Assembly (NCBI RefSeq): GCF_900626075.1 | Contig: NZ_UYZY01000007.1 | Span: 186,001-250,000, forward strand | Direction: 5' to 3' | Length of the DNA: 64,000 nt | Origin: Clostridium transplantifaecale | GTDB taxonomy: Bacteria; Bacillota; Clostridia; Lachnospirales; Lachnospiraceae | Shown here: piece by piece, positions 34,140-43,484 of the stretch | How the letters are laid out: each line of letters begins with the position of its first letter | Position numbering within the stretch: the stretch's first letter is position 1 | Notes under the pieces: model-generated | What the model was told of the DNA's origin: nothing | Database searches by the model: none | The model's input: only the letters and a program-made list of their open reading frames with translations | Made by a program: the position numbers and the translations under genes

Positions 34140-35903
34140 ATGGATAAAAACGGAAAGAGAAGAACTCTCATCATAGGCGGGGTAGCGGGAGGCGCCACAG
34201 CAGCGGCCAGGCTCAGGAGAAGAGACAACGACAGGGAAATTATCGTATTTGAGCGCGGTGATTATATTTCCTATGCAAACTGTGGACTGCCATATTACAT
34301 CGGCGGGGTGATTCAGGACAGGAATGCACTGCTCTTAATGAATCCCGGGACCATGAAGGCCCGTTTTGACATCGATGTACGGACCGGTAACGAAGTAACA
34401 GCCATTCACAGGGAAGACAAGACAATCTCGGTGCTTGAAAAGAAAACAGGAAAAATATATGAAGAGCCTTACGATGATCTGGTGATTGCAACGGGCTCCT
34501 CTCCGGTGGTTCCTCCGATTCCGGGCATAGACGGGGAGGGAATCTATACGCTTTGGACCGTGCCGGATACAGACCGGATTAAAAAAATGATAGAGGAAAA
34601 GAAACCGGCCACGGCAGCCGTGATAGGAGGAGGCTTTATCGGCCTTGAGATGGCTGAGAACCTTCATGAGGCCGGAATCGGCGTGAGTGTGATCGAGATG
34701 CAGAACCAGGTAATGGCGCCTTTAGATTATGAGCTTGCGCAGCTGCTCCATGAAAACATGACGGCGAATGGCGTAAACCTGGTTCTGGGCGACGGGGTGT
34801 CCTCTTTTAATGCATTAGAAGGAGGAAGCACTCTGATTACGCTGAGCAGCGGGAAAACAGTCAGGGCCGATATGGTGCTGCTCTCAATTGGGGTGAAACC
34901 GAACAGCGGACTCGCGGGAGAAGCAGGACTTAAGCTGAATTCTCGGGGCGGTATTGTGACGGATTCCTTTATGAAGACATCCGATGAAAACATATATGCG
35001 GTGGGTGATGCGGTCGAGGTGGAGAATTTTGTCCTGGAAACGCCTGCGATGATACCGCTTGCAGGCCCAGCTAACCGGCAGGCCAGAATCTGTGCCGACA
35101 ATCTGGCCGGAGACAAAAAAGAGTACCATGGAACAATGGGAACCTCGGTTGCCAAGGTCTTTGATTATTCGGCAGCCGTTACAGGAGTCAATGAGAAGAC
35201 GCTCCGGGCCATGGGGAAAGAGAAGAATAAAGATTATTTTTCCATCCTCATCAGCCAGAGATCTCATGCGGGATATTACCCCGGCTCCACGGTTCTTCAT
35301 CTTAAAATGCTGTTTGACCGTGACGGCCATCTGTTCGGCGCCCAGGCTGTGGGGCCGGAAGGGGCGGATAAGAGGATTGACGTGATTGCGTCGGTTATGC
35401 GCAGCCATGGTACGATATACGATTTAGAGGAACTGGAGTTAGCGTATGCCCCGCCTTTCTCATCGGCAAAGGATCCGGTCAATATGCTGGGATTTGTAGC
35501 GGAGAATGTGCTGGACGGTCTGGTGGCATTTATCAGCTGCGCAGGACTGGATGAAATGGCGGCGGATGCAGAAGCGGCAAAGGATATGACAATCCTGGAT
35601 GTGAGGGAGGACGGAGAATTTGCCGAATATCACATTCCTGGTTCCGTGCATATTCCGCTTGGCAAGCTGAGGGAGCGTCTTGGCGAGATTGATAAGGATA
35701 AGCTGACGGCCGTTATCTGTGCGGCTGGGATTAGAGCCTACAACGGGGCACGCATCCTGATGCAGAATGGCTTTTCACGGGTCCAGGTTATGGAGGGAGG
35801 AATTAATTTCTATAAAACGCAGCATTACAGGGATTTTGCGGATGAGAGCAGTGGAAATATCCCTTCCGAAATTCCGGTTTGCCCGCTGGATCAGGGGAAA
35901 TAG
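34140..35903 (+). CDS. CoA-disulfide-reductase-like flavoprotein with rhodanese domain
   Basis: A 587-residue fusion. The N-terminal FAD-binding GGVAGGATAAARLRR, redox Cys in SYANCGLPYYIGG, NADH-binding AVIGGGFIGLEMAENL and VGDAVEVENF identify a CoA-disulfide reductase / polysulfide reductase-like protein; the dimerisation domain follows. A C-terminal rhodanese domain starts near residue 480 (MTILDVREDGEFAEYHIPGSVHIPL) with a catalytic Cys in ICAAGIRA. Relatives reduce CoA disulfides, persulfides or sulfur with NAD(P)H. It probably manages low-molecular-weight thiols or sulfane sulfur. Confidence 0.92.
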   Translation: MDKNGKRRTLIIGGVAGGATAAARLRRRDNDREIIVFERGDYISYANCGLPYYIGGVIQDRNALLLMNPGTMKARFDIDVRTGNEVTAIHREDKTISVLEKKTGKIYEEPYDDLVIATGSSPVVPPIPGIDGEGIYTLWTVPDTDRIKKMIEEKKPATAAVIGGGFIGLEMAENLHEAGIGVSVIEMQNQVMAPLDYELAQLLHENMTANGVNLVLGDGVSSFNALEGGSTLITLSSGKTVRADMVLLSIGVKPNSGLAGEAGLKLNSRGGIVTDSFMKTSDENIYAVGDAVEVENFVLETPAMIPLAGPANRQARICADNLAGDKKEYHGTMGTSVAKVFDYSAAVTGVNEKTLRAMGKEKNKDYFSILISQRSHAGYYPGSTVLHLKMLFDRDGHLFGAQAVGPEGADKRIDVIASVMRSHGTIYDLEELELAYAPPFSSAKDPVNMLGFVAENVLDGLVAFISCAGLDEMAADAEAAKDMTILDVREDGEFAEYHIPGSVHIPLGKLRERLGEIDKDKLTAVICAAGIRAYNGARILMQNGFSRVQVMEGGINFYKTQHYRDFADESSGNIPSEIPVCPLDQGK

Positions 35904-36029
35904 GGAGAATAGTATAAAAATCAGAAGCAACATATGGCAGAATTTACCGGTATATCTTCCAGTTTTATTGTGATATTATAGTTTTGTAACAGAAATGTAA
36001 TAATTTTGAAACAAATAGGAGGATTTACC

Positions 36030-36422
36030 ATGATGAAATTACGTTTACTTTCCGCAGCAGCCCTGACCGTATTTATGGTTGCAGCAGCACCGGCAATGAC
36101 ATCCCAGGCGGCAATGTTCACAACCTGCGTTCCGGGTAACAGCTCCGGTTCTATATTTAATTCAGTAATGCTTTCAGGAAACTTCGGCCAGAGAGGCAGT
36201 CAGGGATTCTGCGGCGATTTCAGCTGCGGCGATTGTCTGACAGGAGGAAACTGCCAGAATGGTACGGATTGTCTGAGCGGCGGTAACTGCCAGACCGGAA
36301 ACTGTCAGACCGGCGGTAACTGCCAGGGCGGCAATACAGGCGCCGGATGGCAGAACGGAATCCAGACACTTCCGTCCTTCGGTGGAAGACCGGCAGCGTC
36401 CATGCAGAATTCCTGCAGATAA
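36030..36422 (+). CDS. small secreted Cys/Gly/Asn-rich protein
   Basis: A 130-residue protein with a clean signal peptide (LRLLSAAALTVFMVAAAPAM, cleavage near SQA-A). The mature part has ten Cys, most in a short-period array GGNCQNG / TDCLSGGNCQTG / NCQTGGNCQGG between residues 61 and 100. The repeat is roughly [T/S]GGNCQ[N/T]G. There is no lipobox or sortase signal. AGGAGG precedes ATG 36030. I do not recognise a family. It could be a disulfide-linked surface or spore-layer protein or a metal-binding protein; the gene has its own terminator. Confidence 0.75.
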   Translation: MMKLRLLSAAALTVFMVAAAPAMTSQAAMFTTCVPGNSSGSIFNSVMLSGNFGQRGSQGFCGDFSCGDCLTGGNCQNGTDCLSGGNCQTGNCQTGGNCQGGNTGAGWQNGIQTLPSFGGRPAASMQNSCR

Positions 36423-36438
36423 ATGAATAAGTAAATCA

Positions 36439-37320
36439 CTAATGGGAGGACTGTTTTACGTCCTCCCGTTTTGCATATTCACTGAGAAAACGGCAGAAGT
36501 CTTCAAGCACCTTCTCATTTTCTTCAGTGGAGCGCCGGGTCAGGATAATATCGCGTTTGCAGACGGGATGTTCAATTGGAATCAGGGCGACCTTTGGCGT
36601 TGATAAAAGCCCCCAGGAGTATTCAGGCCAGAAGCCGATGCCAAGGCCGGCCGCAATCAGGTTGCGCACGGATTCGGGATTGTCACTTTCACAGATGATA
36701 TGCGGCGTAAATCCGGATTCCAGACAGAAACGGTCACAGATACGCCGCATCGGCCGGTTATTTGACAGGCTGATAAAACCTTCCTCCTGCAATTCCTCAA
36801 GGCGGACGGAAGAACGTCCGGCTACAGGGGATGAGGAGGGGACAGCCATAAAAAATGCCTCCTTTAAAATAATGCTTCCGTTTTCCTTTAGTTCTTCCCC
36901 GGGAAAAGCAGTGGAGATGCATAAATCTTCATTTTCCACGTCGGGGTTCTGCCAGAGCCGGAAATTCACCTCGGGATGAAGCTGCTTATATTCTATAATA
37001 CAGTCGGTGACCAGTCTTGATGCGGCCAGCAGATTCAGGTGTATCGTGTGCACCGATTGGCTGGCTCTTTCCTGCAGGGCGGCCGGCAGTTCATCTAAGG
37101 AAGCCAGGATGGGAATTAACTGCTTTTCCAGAAAACGGCCGGTGTCGTTGAGGCGGATATTTCTTTTTTCGCGGTCGAAGAGTGTGACACCCAGTTCGTT
37201 TTCAAGACGTTTAATGGACTGGGAGAGGGCGGGCTGGGCAATTTGAAGCGCCTCGGCCGCTTTTGTCATATGCTGGTATTTTGCCGCTACAAGGAAGTAG
37301 CGGAGCTGTAATAGTTCCAT
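36439..37320 (-). CDS. LysR family transcriptional regulator
   Basis: A 293-residue LysR-type protein. Helix-turn-helix: MELLQLRYFLVAAKYQHMTKAAEALQIAQPALSQ. The effector domain has the usual two-lobe layout (MAVPSSSPVAGRSS, GLGIGFWPEYSWG). It is convergent with the Cys-rich protein gene, and its upstream gap holds a dispersed repeat. No linked target is evident. Confidence 0.92.
   Translation of the reverse strand: MELLQLRYFLVAAKYQHMTKAAEALQIAQPALSQSIKRLENELGVTLFDREKRNIRLNDTGRFLEKQLIPILASLDELPAALQERASQSVHTIHLNLLAASRLVTDCIIEYKQLHPEVNFRLWQNPDVENEDLCISTAFPGEELKENGSIILKEAFFMAVPSSSPVAGRSSVRLEELQEEGFISLSNNRPMRRICDRFCLESGFTPHIICESDNPESVRNLIAAGLGIGFWPEYSWGLLSTPKVALIPIEHPVCKRDIILTRRSTEENEKVLEDFCRFLSEYAKREDVKQSSH
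36444..36472 (+). terminator. terminator of the Cys-rich protein gene
   Basis: GGGAGGAC-TGTTTTAC-GTCCTCCC with a GTTTT tail. It overlaps the 3' end of the convergent LysR gene. Confidence 0.8.
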
Positions 37321-37694
37321 AACAGGTCCTTTCTTTTGTTCTGTATGTCCGGAAATGCGGCCTCCTGAAACGTGACAGGATATAATTATACTATAATGTA
37401 ACGATTCAGTACCTTCATAGTTACCGCTTCGCGATGCACAGAAACAGCAGAAAACGCTGTTTCGCGCTGGCTAAACTCGGGGTTTTCATGCAAAAATGCA
37501 TGAAAACACCTCGCGGAATACTACCTTCTGAACAGTTACATTATAATTCCTACACGTCAAAAACACAACAAAATAAGAGAAAATCATAACATGAAAGTTA
37601 TGAAAAGATAAAAAATAAGTATTAGATATCGTTAAAAAAATAACGTATAATAGGGGTATAAAGAACGGGGGATACCCAATCAGGAGGAACGGAT
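37321..37694. repeat. gap with dispersed short repeat, copy 2
   Basis: A 374-bp gap. The segment 37429-37539 is an inverted copy of the repeat at 30871-30940: read on the minus strand it gives GTAACTGTTCAGAAGG, ATTCCGCGAGGTGTTTTCA, hairpin (TGCATTTTTGCA) and CCCGAGTTTAGC, with another hairpin (AAACAGC / GCTGTTT) beyond. The right end has a TATAAT element and a CGTTA-N6-TAACG palindrome before the kinase-like gene. Confidence 0.6.
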
Positions 37695-38216
37695 ATGACG
37701 AACAGGACAGTATGTATCGAGAGAGAATATGGAAGCAACGGGAAAAAAATTGCGGAGTGGCTCTCCAAAAGCACGGGAATTCACTGCTATGGCAAGAGCG
37801 AACTGTTAGAGGCCGCTGAGAAGTACGGACTGGTTCAGGAGAATGGGGAAGACGCAGAGGAGAACGAATATAAGACCTACTGTGAAACCATTAAATTCCT
37901 GGCGGACAAGGGTTCCTGCATTTTCGTAGGCACGTGCGCTTCCGCAGTTCTCCAGGGAAGACCGAGGAATTTCAACGTATTTATCAAAGCCGACATGGAA
38001 AGCAAGATTTTCTGGGCCATGGAGAGTGAAAAAGTGGAGCGCGATAAGGCGGAGGAAATCATCGCCCAGATGGACAATAAGCGCAAAGAGACGAGAAAGC
38101 ACTTCGCGGTAACCGCAGACGGAAAACCGGTGGAATATGATTTGGTAGTCACAAGCTCCAAATTCGGTATTGAGGGAACGGCAGAAATCATTAAGAACTG
38201 CCTGTCCAGAATTTAA
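37695..38216 (+). CDS. cytidylate kinase-like family protein
   Basis: A 173-residue protein of the cytidylate-kinase-like family common in Firmicutes. The start IEREYGSNGKKIAEWLSKSTGI is the modified P-loop region (GSNGKKI in place of GxxGxGK[ST]); FVGTCASAVLQGRP and the DYDLVVTSSKFG-like end fit the family. The true substrate of these proteins is unknown. AGGAGG precedes the start; it is monocistronic. Confidence 0.85.
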   Translation: MTNRTVCIEREYGSNGKKIAEWLSKSTGIHCYGKSELLEAAEKYGLVQENGEDAEENEYKTYCETIKFLADKGSCIFVGTCASAVLQGRPRNFNVFIKADMESKIFWAMESEKVERDKAEEIIAQMDNKRKETRKHFAVTADGKPVEYDLVVTSSKFGIEGTAEIIKNCLSRI

Positions 38217-38323
38217 TAGACAAAGTAACGATAACATTGAGACAGTCACGTAAAACAAAGAGAATTGATAGTGAAATAAATATCATAAATCATATTTTGT
38301 GAAATATGGATTTGTGACAAATA

Positions 38324-38380
38324 AAAAATAAACCGTATCAGAGTTAGCCTGGAAACTGCTGCTGTACGGTTTATTTTTAT
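38324..38380. terminator. bidirectional terminator
   Basis: AAAAATAAACCGTA / TACGGTTTATTTTT is a perfect 14-bp stem followed by a T tract, between the convergent kinase-like and GNAT genes. Confidence 0.9.
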
Positions 38381-38385
38381 TTTTT

Positions 38386-38862
38386 TTAAAGAGTGTCCGG
38401 CTTGAATTTTTTAAAGAGGGGGCCTTCATCACCGTAACCATCCCGGATAAAACCGCTCTTTTGCAGCACCCTCTGGGATGCTTTGTTATCCGGTTCGGTC
38501 TGGGCGGTGACGCATTCGACGCCTTCCTGCCCGAATGCCCAATTGGATAAGCCTTTTACGGCCTCTGTTGCATAGCCGTTCCTCCTGAACTCCTCACCGA
38601 TCCCATAACCCAGCTCCACGGCGCCTTCCGCATCAGGAGCGCCTTTAAATCCGATTTCACCGACCTGCGTCCCGCCGGACAGCGTGATTCTCCAGTTGGA
38701 GCCCCATTCCTCCCGTCCGGGCAGGCTTTGCATGGTTTCGATCATTTCATGGTAGGCCTGTTTCATTCCGCTGTCTTTTTCGCTGTGATATAAAGCGTTC
38801 ATTTCTTCGATATTCTGTGGCTCGATGCAAAGGCGTTCTGTTTTAACCAAAATATTCATCAT
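38386..38862 (-). CDS. GNAT family N-acetyltransferase
   Basis: A 158-residue RimJ/RimL-like acetyltransferase. Motif A: VELGYGIGEEFRRNGYATEAVKGL; end: NKASQRVLQKSGFIRDG. The N-terminal TERLCIEPQ is typical. The substrate is unknown. The start may be at either of the two adjacent ATGs at 38859-38862. Confidence 0.88.
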   Translation of the reverse strand: MMNILVKTERLCIEPQNIEEMNALYHSEKDSGMKQAYHEMIETMQSLPGREEWGSNWRITLSGGTQVGEIGFKGAPDAEGAVELGYGIGEEFRRNGYATEAVKGLSNWAFGQEGVECVTAQTEPDNKASQRVLQKSGFIRDGYGDEGPLFKKFKPDTL

Positions 38863-39136
38863 AGTTATTTAATTTCCTTTTATTTTCCTGTGCTGCGTTT
38901 TTTCACCGCATATGATTCGGGCGGTGGGGTCTTTTTTTACCCGGTTATCTTCAGTCTAATATCTGCCGGTGAAAATGTCAAATCATTCAGGGAATACTTT
39001 GATTATGCCTTTGATTATCAAGGCCTTTTCCTGAGGCTTTCCTTATTTGACAGACATCTCCATCTATAATACAATAAAAAAGGTGCGGCCGCCGCCCCGC
39101 ATCACGGGAACCGGAAGAATTCATAAGGAGACAATA

Positions 39137-39913
39137 ATGAACTATCAAGATATTAATTCAAAAACCATTGACCAATGGGTGAAGGATGGCTGGGTATGGG
39201 GAATTCCCATATCACATGAAGAATATGAGCGCGCTCTCTGCGGCGACTGGAAGGTCGTACTGACGCCGAATAAAGCAGTACCGGCAGAATGGTTCGGCGA
39301 TCTGCGCGGAAAGAAAGTGCTGGGACTTGCAAGCGGCGGGGGACAGCAGATGCCGCTCTTTACGGCAGCAGGTGCGCAGTGTACTGTGCTTGACTACTCA
39401 GAGAAACAACTGGCTCAGGAAAAAATGGTAGCGGAGCGGGAGGGCTACGACATCACAATTATCCGGGCGGATATGACGAAACCGCTTCCATTTGAAGATG
39501 AGAGCTTTGATCTGATTTTCCATCCTGTTTCCAATTGCTATGTGGAAGAAGTAAAACCGATTTTCAGGGAGTGCTACCGCGTCCTGAAGGACGGAGGAAT
39601 CCTGCTTGCGGGGCTTGACAACGGCATAAACTATATTTTTGACGATGACGAGAAAGAGCTTTTGAATTCCCTGCCCTTTAATCCGCTGAAAAATGAGGAG
39701 CATATGAAGCAGCTTCAGGCAGACAACAGCGGAGTACAGTTTTCCCATACAATGGATGAGCAGCTTGGAGGACAGCTTGAGTCGGGATTCATCCTGACTC
39801 ATATAATGGAAGATATCAATGACGAAGGAAATTTAAAAGAGCACAACATTCCCTGCTTCGTTGCGACACGCGCAGTGAAAAGAAAGGATCTGCAGCCGTG
39901 TAAACTTATTTAA
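39137..39913 (+). CDS. class I SAM-dependent methyltransferase
   Basis: A 258-residue methyltransferase with a strong motif I (KKVLGLASGGGQQMPLFTAAG), acidic motif VLDYSEKQL, and the later FDLIFHPVSNCYVEE and VLKDGGILLAG. ATG 39137 is chosen over the in-frame one 30 codons upstream because ATAAGGAG precedes it. The substrate is not identifiable. It is a single gene with a terminator. Confidence 0.88.
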   Translation: MNYQDINSKTIDQWVKDGWVWGIPISHEEYERALCGDWKVVLTPNKAVPAEWFGDLRGKKVLGLASGGGQQMPLFTAAGAQCTVLDYSEKQLAQEKMVAEREGYDITIIRADMTKPLPFEDESFDLIFHPVSNCYVEEVKPIFRECYRVLKDGGILLAGLDNGINYIFDDDEKELLNSLPFNPLKNEEHMKQLQADNSGVQFSHTMDEQLGGQLESGFILTHIMEDINDEGNLKEHNIPCFVATRAVKRKDLQPCKLI

Positions 39914-40000
39914 CGGGATATGAGCGCCAATTGCGGAAACGGCCCTGCGGCCGGATACATAAACATTTAAAGAAGAGATGTAAATTGTCGCGTCAGACTT

Positions 40001-40041
40001 AAAAAGAGGGGCCGGAAGTGAAATTCTTCCTGTCCCTCTTT
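40001..40041. terminator. bidirectional terminator
   Basis: AAAGAGGG / CCCTCTTT with an inner GGAAG / CTTCC stem, between convergent genes. Confidence 0.8.
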
Positions 40042-40064
40042 CTTAATCAATATTCAATTTCCAA

Positions 40065-40688
40065 TTATTTGCCGTCTGCGATGATGATCTCCTGTGCATA
40101 CGGCAATGTCTGGATCCAATCACAGAAGGTGTGCCACTCGGTCAGCTTATGATCTTTTCTCGCGTAGTAGATATTGATCAGAGTCTCATAGTTAAAGGAG
40201 CATGTCCGAAGCTGGTTGTAGCTGGTAGGAAGGAGCTGGATCATATCATACCAGTCGTCTTTGCTCTTCGTCTCCAGATATCTGAGGCGGATTTCCTCCA
40301 TCTTATCTACAACGCCCTGCATAAATTCTTTTGTTGCAGGTGTCATGTGATCGCAGCTGAAATCGTCTAACGTGAACGGCTTGCTTGCAATCTTATGCAT
40401 TGTACTGCAGGAATTGGCAACGGTTGCAATTTTATATGTATCATATTCTTTCCACCAGTAGAGCGGAGCTGTAATGTCAACAGATACGAGGATCTGACGG
40501 ACATACTTGCGGTGATCGCTTCCGGCCATGCGCAGCTTCTTCGCCAGATTCAAATCATTCGGACCGAGGATATAGTTGCCCTTCTCATCATAAGAGCTGT
40601 CCGTGCGGTTCCAGCTGTTAAGGGGATTTCTTGCGCCGCGGAGAGCATTCTCCATATTCATTACGCTGGTTCTTTCTAATATAATCAT
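40065..40688 (-). CDS. protein of unknown function, possibly ThyX-like
   Basis: A 207-residue soluble protein. Conserved-looking blocks are LNLAKKLRMAGSDHRKYVRQI, DITAPLYWWKEYDTYKIAT and a late LPTSYNQLRTCSFNYETL. The Ser-x-His-Arg and Tyr-Asn-Gln-Leu-Arg-Thr elements are faintly like flavin-dependent thymidylate synthase, and related proteins appear in phages and Firmicutes, but the ThyX signature RHRxxSxN is not intact. I make no firm call. ATG 40688 follows AAAGGA. The upstream region is composite repeat B. Confidence 0.6.
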   Translation of the reverse strand: MIILERTSVMNMENALRGARNPLNSWNRTDSSYDEKGNYILGPNDLNLAKKLRMAGSDHRKYVRQILVSVDITAPLYWWKEYDTYKIATVANSCSTMHKIASKPFTLDDFSCDHMTPATKEFMQGVVDKMEEIRLRYLETKSKDDWYDMIQLLPTSYNQLRTCSFNYETLINIYYARKDHKLTEWHTFCDWIQTLPYAQEIIIADGK

Positions 40689-40770
40689 GGTGATTCCTTT
40701 CATCGATTCCCTGTTTTCGTGGTACTAAAATTATTATACCAGAAGAAGATAAAAAATCAATTGTAAGATT

Positions 40771-41655
40771 GGAGGAGAAATGAGAACGCCGCCGGGACGG
40801 TCGGGGGGCGGGATGGTGAGAGGGAGGGGATGAGTCTTCAGTCCCGGATTTTAGGTTGTCGCAGGTGGGGAATCCGGGAGAAAAAATTCCTGCGGGGACC
40901 CGCTCCCGCTTGTGGAATGCGCAGCGGGTGCTAGATTCGTGTAAAACCTCATCAAGCACCGGCGGATTCCAATGTCCCCTCCGGAAAGTTTTCTCCCTAC
41001 TTCCCCACGGGCAGGTTATGGGCCGGGACTGAAGACGCGAAGGGTTTCGCCATCCCGATCCCTGGCCTGTGGCCGCTGAATTGTTCTTATTCCTTCAAAG
41101 GGGGGAGGGATTGTCGCTGCCACTACATTTCCTCGAATTCCGGGAGAATGCCTTTTGCATGGTATTCAATTGATGGATCAGAGCTTTAGCTCCTGACCTA
41201 TCTTTGAATAACCATTGAATTTTTTGATTCATCATTAAATTTCGTTTTGGATTTTTCTCTGATTCCAACCCGAAATACCTTCTTAAGGTAAAAGATTCAC
41301 GACTACATAGTGGACGCAACAATACCTCCCCCGCACTTGACGAAAGAGACAATCAGCCCCTGAAGCCGGCGGACGGGGCAACACACTTCGCTGAGTCTTC
41401 AGTCCCGTCGACAACCTGCCCGGGGGAAGGAAGGAGAAAACTTTCCGAAGGGGACATTGGAGCCCGCCGGTGCTTGGACGGCGTTCTTTGACGTCTTAGC
41501 ATCCGCTGTGCGCTCCACAAGCGGGAGCGGGTCCCCGTAGGAATTTTTTCTCCTGGATTCCCCCCTAACTACACCCTACAAACCGGGACTGAAGACTCAC
41601 CAATCCATCCCACTCCCCCGTCCGCCATCTTTCAGAGGCGTCCTCGCATCTCAAC
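40771..41655. repeat. composite nested-palindrome element, copy B (inverted)
   Basis: An 885-bp element with the same architecture as copy A but in the opposite orientation. The units are 40832-41038 and 41393-41598, each with GAGTCTTCAGTCCCG-type ends and a palindromic interior (GGAGAAAAAATTCC near one end, GGAAAGTTTTCTCC near the other). The left outer end is AAATGAGAACGCCGCC; the right outer end is GGCGTCCTCGCATCTCAAC. The core 41130-41320 reads, on the minus strand, closely like the core of copy C. It fills the gap between the unknown gene and the MBL hydrolase. Confidence 0.85.
41095..41352 (-). CDS. 85-codon frame in the core of repeat element B
   Basis: This frame crosses the core of copy B. 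It contains SRESFTLRRYFGLESE and KIQWLFKDRSGAKA. The core of copy C encodes SRESFTLRYFGLYSE and KIKWLFKDRSGAKA in two broken frames. In the 11 codons WLFKDRSGAKA, B and C differ at three sites, all synonymous. This suggests a real, now mostly decayed, small gene carried by the element. No clear ribosome binding site precedes the ATG, so present expression is doubtful. Not recognised. Confidence 0.35.
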   Translation of the reverse strand: MSLSSSAGEVLLRPLCSRESFTLRRYFGLESEKNPKRNLMMNQKIQWLFKDRSGAKALIHQLNTMQKAFSRNSRKCSGSDNPSPL

Positions 41656-41791
41656 TAATCAGAGTAGAGCTTGTATTTACGGTAAAAATATAGTAGAATA
41701 CGTAACAGTCCGGCTACAGGCAAAAATTGGGGAGTATATTCCCAAAAACCTGGAATCCTGGTGAATGAGAGTTTGAAATAAGGAGAATAAC

Positions 41792-42673
41792 ATGAGAGTA
41801 ATAGATGTATCCGGAGTTGGAGCGGCGGCCGTTTTCCTGATAAAGGGAAAATCGAATATCCTGTTTGAGGCGGGAATGGCCTATGCGGCTGATTTGATGG
41901 TCGAGAAAATCAGGCGTGAGCTGGATGGGGGGAAGGTGGACGCGGTTCTTTTGTCCCACTCCCATTATGACCATGTGGCAGGTCTTCCGGCTGTGCGGAA
42001 AGCCTGGCCGGAGGTGAAGGTGTATGCCTCGGAGCGGGCGAAGGAGATTCTTACGAAGCCGTCGGCGCTTTCGACAATCCGGAACTTAAGCAGGATTGCG
42101 GCCGGTGCGGCCGGCATGAGCTGGGCTCAGGACTACCGGGATGAGGATTTAAGGGTCGACGTGGTGCTCAATGACGGGGAAACGGTCCAGCTTGGGGATC
42201 ACAAGGTATTTGCGTTTGAAACATTGGGACATACAAAATGTTCTCTTTCTTATATTGTGGACAATGAATTGATGCTGTGCAGCGAATCGGTCGGCGTGCT
42301 CGGGCCGTCCGGCGGTTATATGCCCGCATTTCTGGTGGATTATAAGGGAGCCAGGGAGTCCATTATCAAGTCCAGGAATTATCATGTGAAAGACATTATC
42401 TTAAATCATTATGGATTTGTAAACGAAGAAGATAAACCGCGCATCTGGGATATTATGATGGAAAAACTGGAGAGCAGTAAGAACAGGATGGTCCGGATTA
42501 TGAAAGAATGCGCTTCGGACGAGGAGGCCCTCAAAATGATGGAGAGCGTCTTCCATGAGAAGGTTGATAAGAAAGAGCAGCCGGATGAGGCGTTCGATAT
42601 CAATGCGCTGAGCATGATGAAAACGCTGCGGCGTCAGTTTCCGGAAGAATTTGAGGAGCAACACTGTATTTAA
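41792..42673 (+). CDS. MBL-fold metallo-hydrolase
   Basis: A 293-residue metallo-beta-lactamase-fold protein with the metal motif LSHSHYDHVAG near residue 55, a further His in TLGHTKCSLSY and NHYGF near residue 210. The C-terminal ~60 residues are helical. The substrate is unknown. The ribosome binding site is AAGGAG. It is 45 bp upstream of the dihydrofolate reductase gene and probably co-transcribed. Confidence 0.88.
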   Translation: MRVIDVSGVGAAAVFLIKGKSNILFEAGMAYAADLMVEKIRRELDGGKVDAVLLSHSHYDHVAGLPAVRKAWPEVKVYASERAKEILTKPSALSTIRNLSRIAAGAAGMSWAQDYRDEDLRVDVVLNDGETVQLGDHKVFAFETLGHTKCSLSYIVDNELMLCSESVGVLGPSGGYMPAFLVDYKGARESIIKSRNYHVKDIILNHYGFVNEEDKPRIWDIMMEKLESSKNRMVRIMKECASDEEALKMMESVFHEKVDKKEQPDEAFDINALSMMKTLRRQFPEEFEEQHCI

Positions 42674-42718
42674 TAGAAGAAACACGTAGACAGGGAATAT
42701 CGGAAAGGCAGGTGCGGT

Positions 42719-43222
42719 ATGCAGTTAATAGCGGCGGTAGACAAAAACTGGGCCATCGGGCAGAAGGGACAGATGCTGGTTACGATACCGGCGGATCAGA
42801 AGCTGTTCCGTCAGGAGACAATGGGAAAGATTATTGTAATGGGAAGAAAAACCTTCCTCACGCTTCCGGGGGAACGCCCGTTAGACGGAAGAATCAACCT
42901 GATTCTGACGACGGACAGGAGCTTTCAGATGAAGGGAGCCGATGTCTGCTACAGTATGGATGAGGCGATGGAAAAACTTGAATGGTATAAAAAAGAACGC
43001 GGATTCACGGATCAGGATATTTATATTATCGGAGGACAGAGCATCTATGAGCAATTTCTGCCATACTGCGATACGGCCCACATCACATACATCGACTATG
43101 CATATCAGGCCGATACCTATCTTGTGAATCTGGAAAAAGAGGGATGGGTTGTGACCGAGGAAAGTGACGAACAGACCTACTTTGATCTCTGTTATGAGTT
43201 CAGAAAATACAGAAGGCCATAG
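42719..43222 (+). CDS. folA: dihydrofolate reductase
   Basis: A 167-residue DHFR. The N-terminus LIAAVDKNWAIGQKGQML, the NADPH motif VMGRKTF, and IYIIGGQSIYEQFLP are diagnostic. It reduces dihydrofolate to tetrahydrofolate with NADPH. Several positions are atypical, for example MLVTIPADQKLF where most have LPWHLPxDLxxF. No thyA is in the window. Confidence 0.92.
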   Translation: MQLIAAVDKNWAIGQKGQMLVTIPADQKLFRQETMGKIIVMGRKTFLTLPGERPLDGRINLILTTDRSFQMKGADVCYSMDEAMEKLEWYKKERGFTDQDIYIIGGQSIYEQFLPYCDTAHITYIDYAYQADTYLVNLEKEGWVVTEESDEQTYFDLCYEFRKYRRP

Positions 43223-43484
43223 GGGAGAATATCTGTACAATTCTAAACCGCTTTTCTGATTACAACAGTATTTTTAAAGGGGAAGACATGTTTTTGCTTG
43301 TCTTTATAGAGGTGAAGTGGTAAAATGTAGGCAATCTTTTGCATATTTATGTCATTTTCTGCAGAACTGACCCCAAAACAGCAGAGTTTTACAGGTAATG
43401 TTCCAGCAGTATACAGCAGTTTATTTATAAAGTATGCAAAAGCCGAAATACATCGAATAGAACAGAGGAAACAGGAGGAAAAGC

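Noticed and set aside
36238..36340. CRISPR-like short direct repeats
   Set aside because: They are the codons of the Cys/Gly repeat in a secreted protein.
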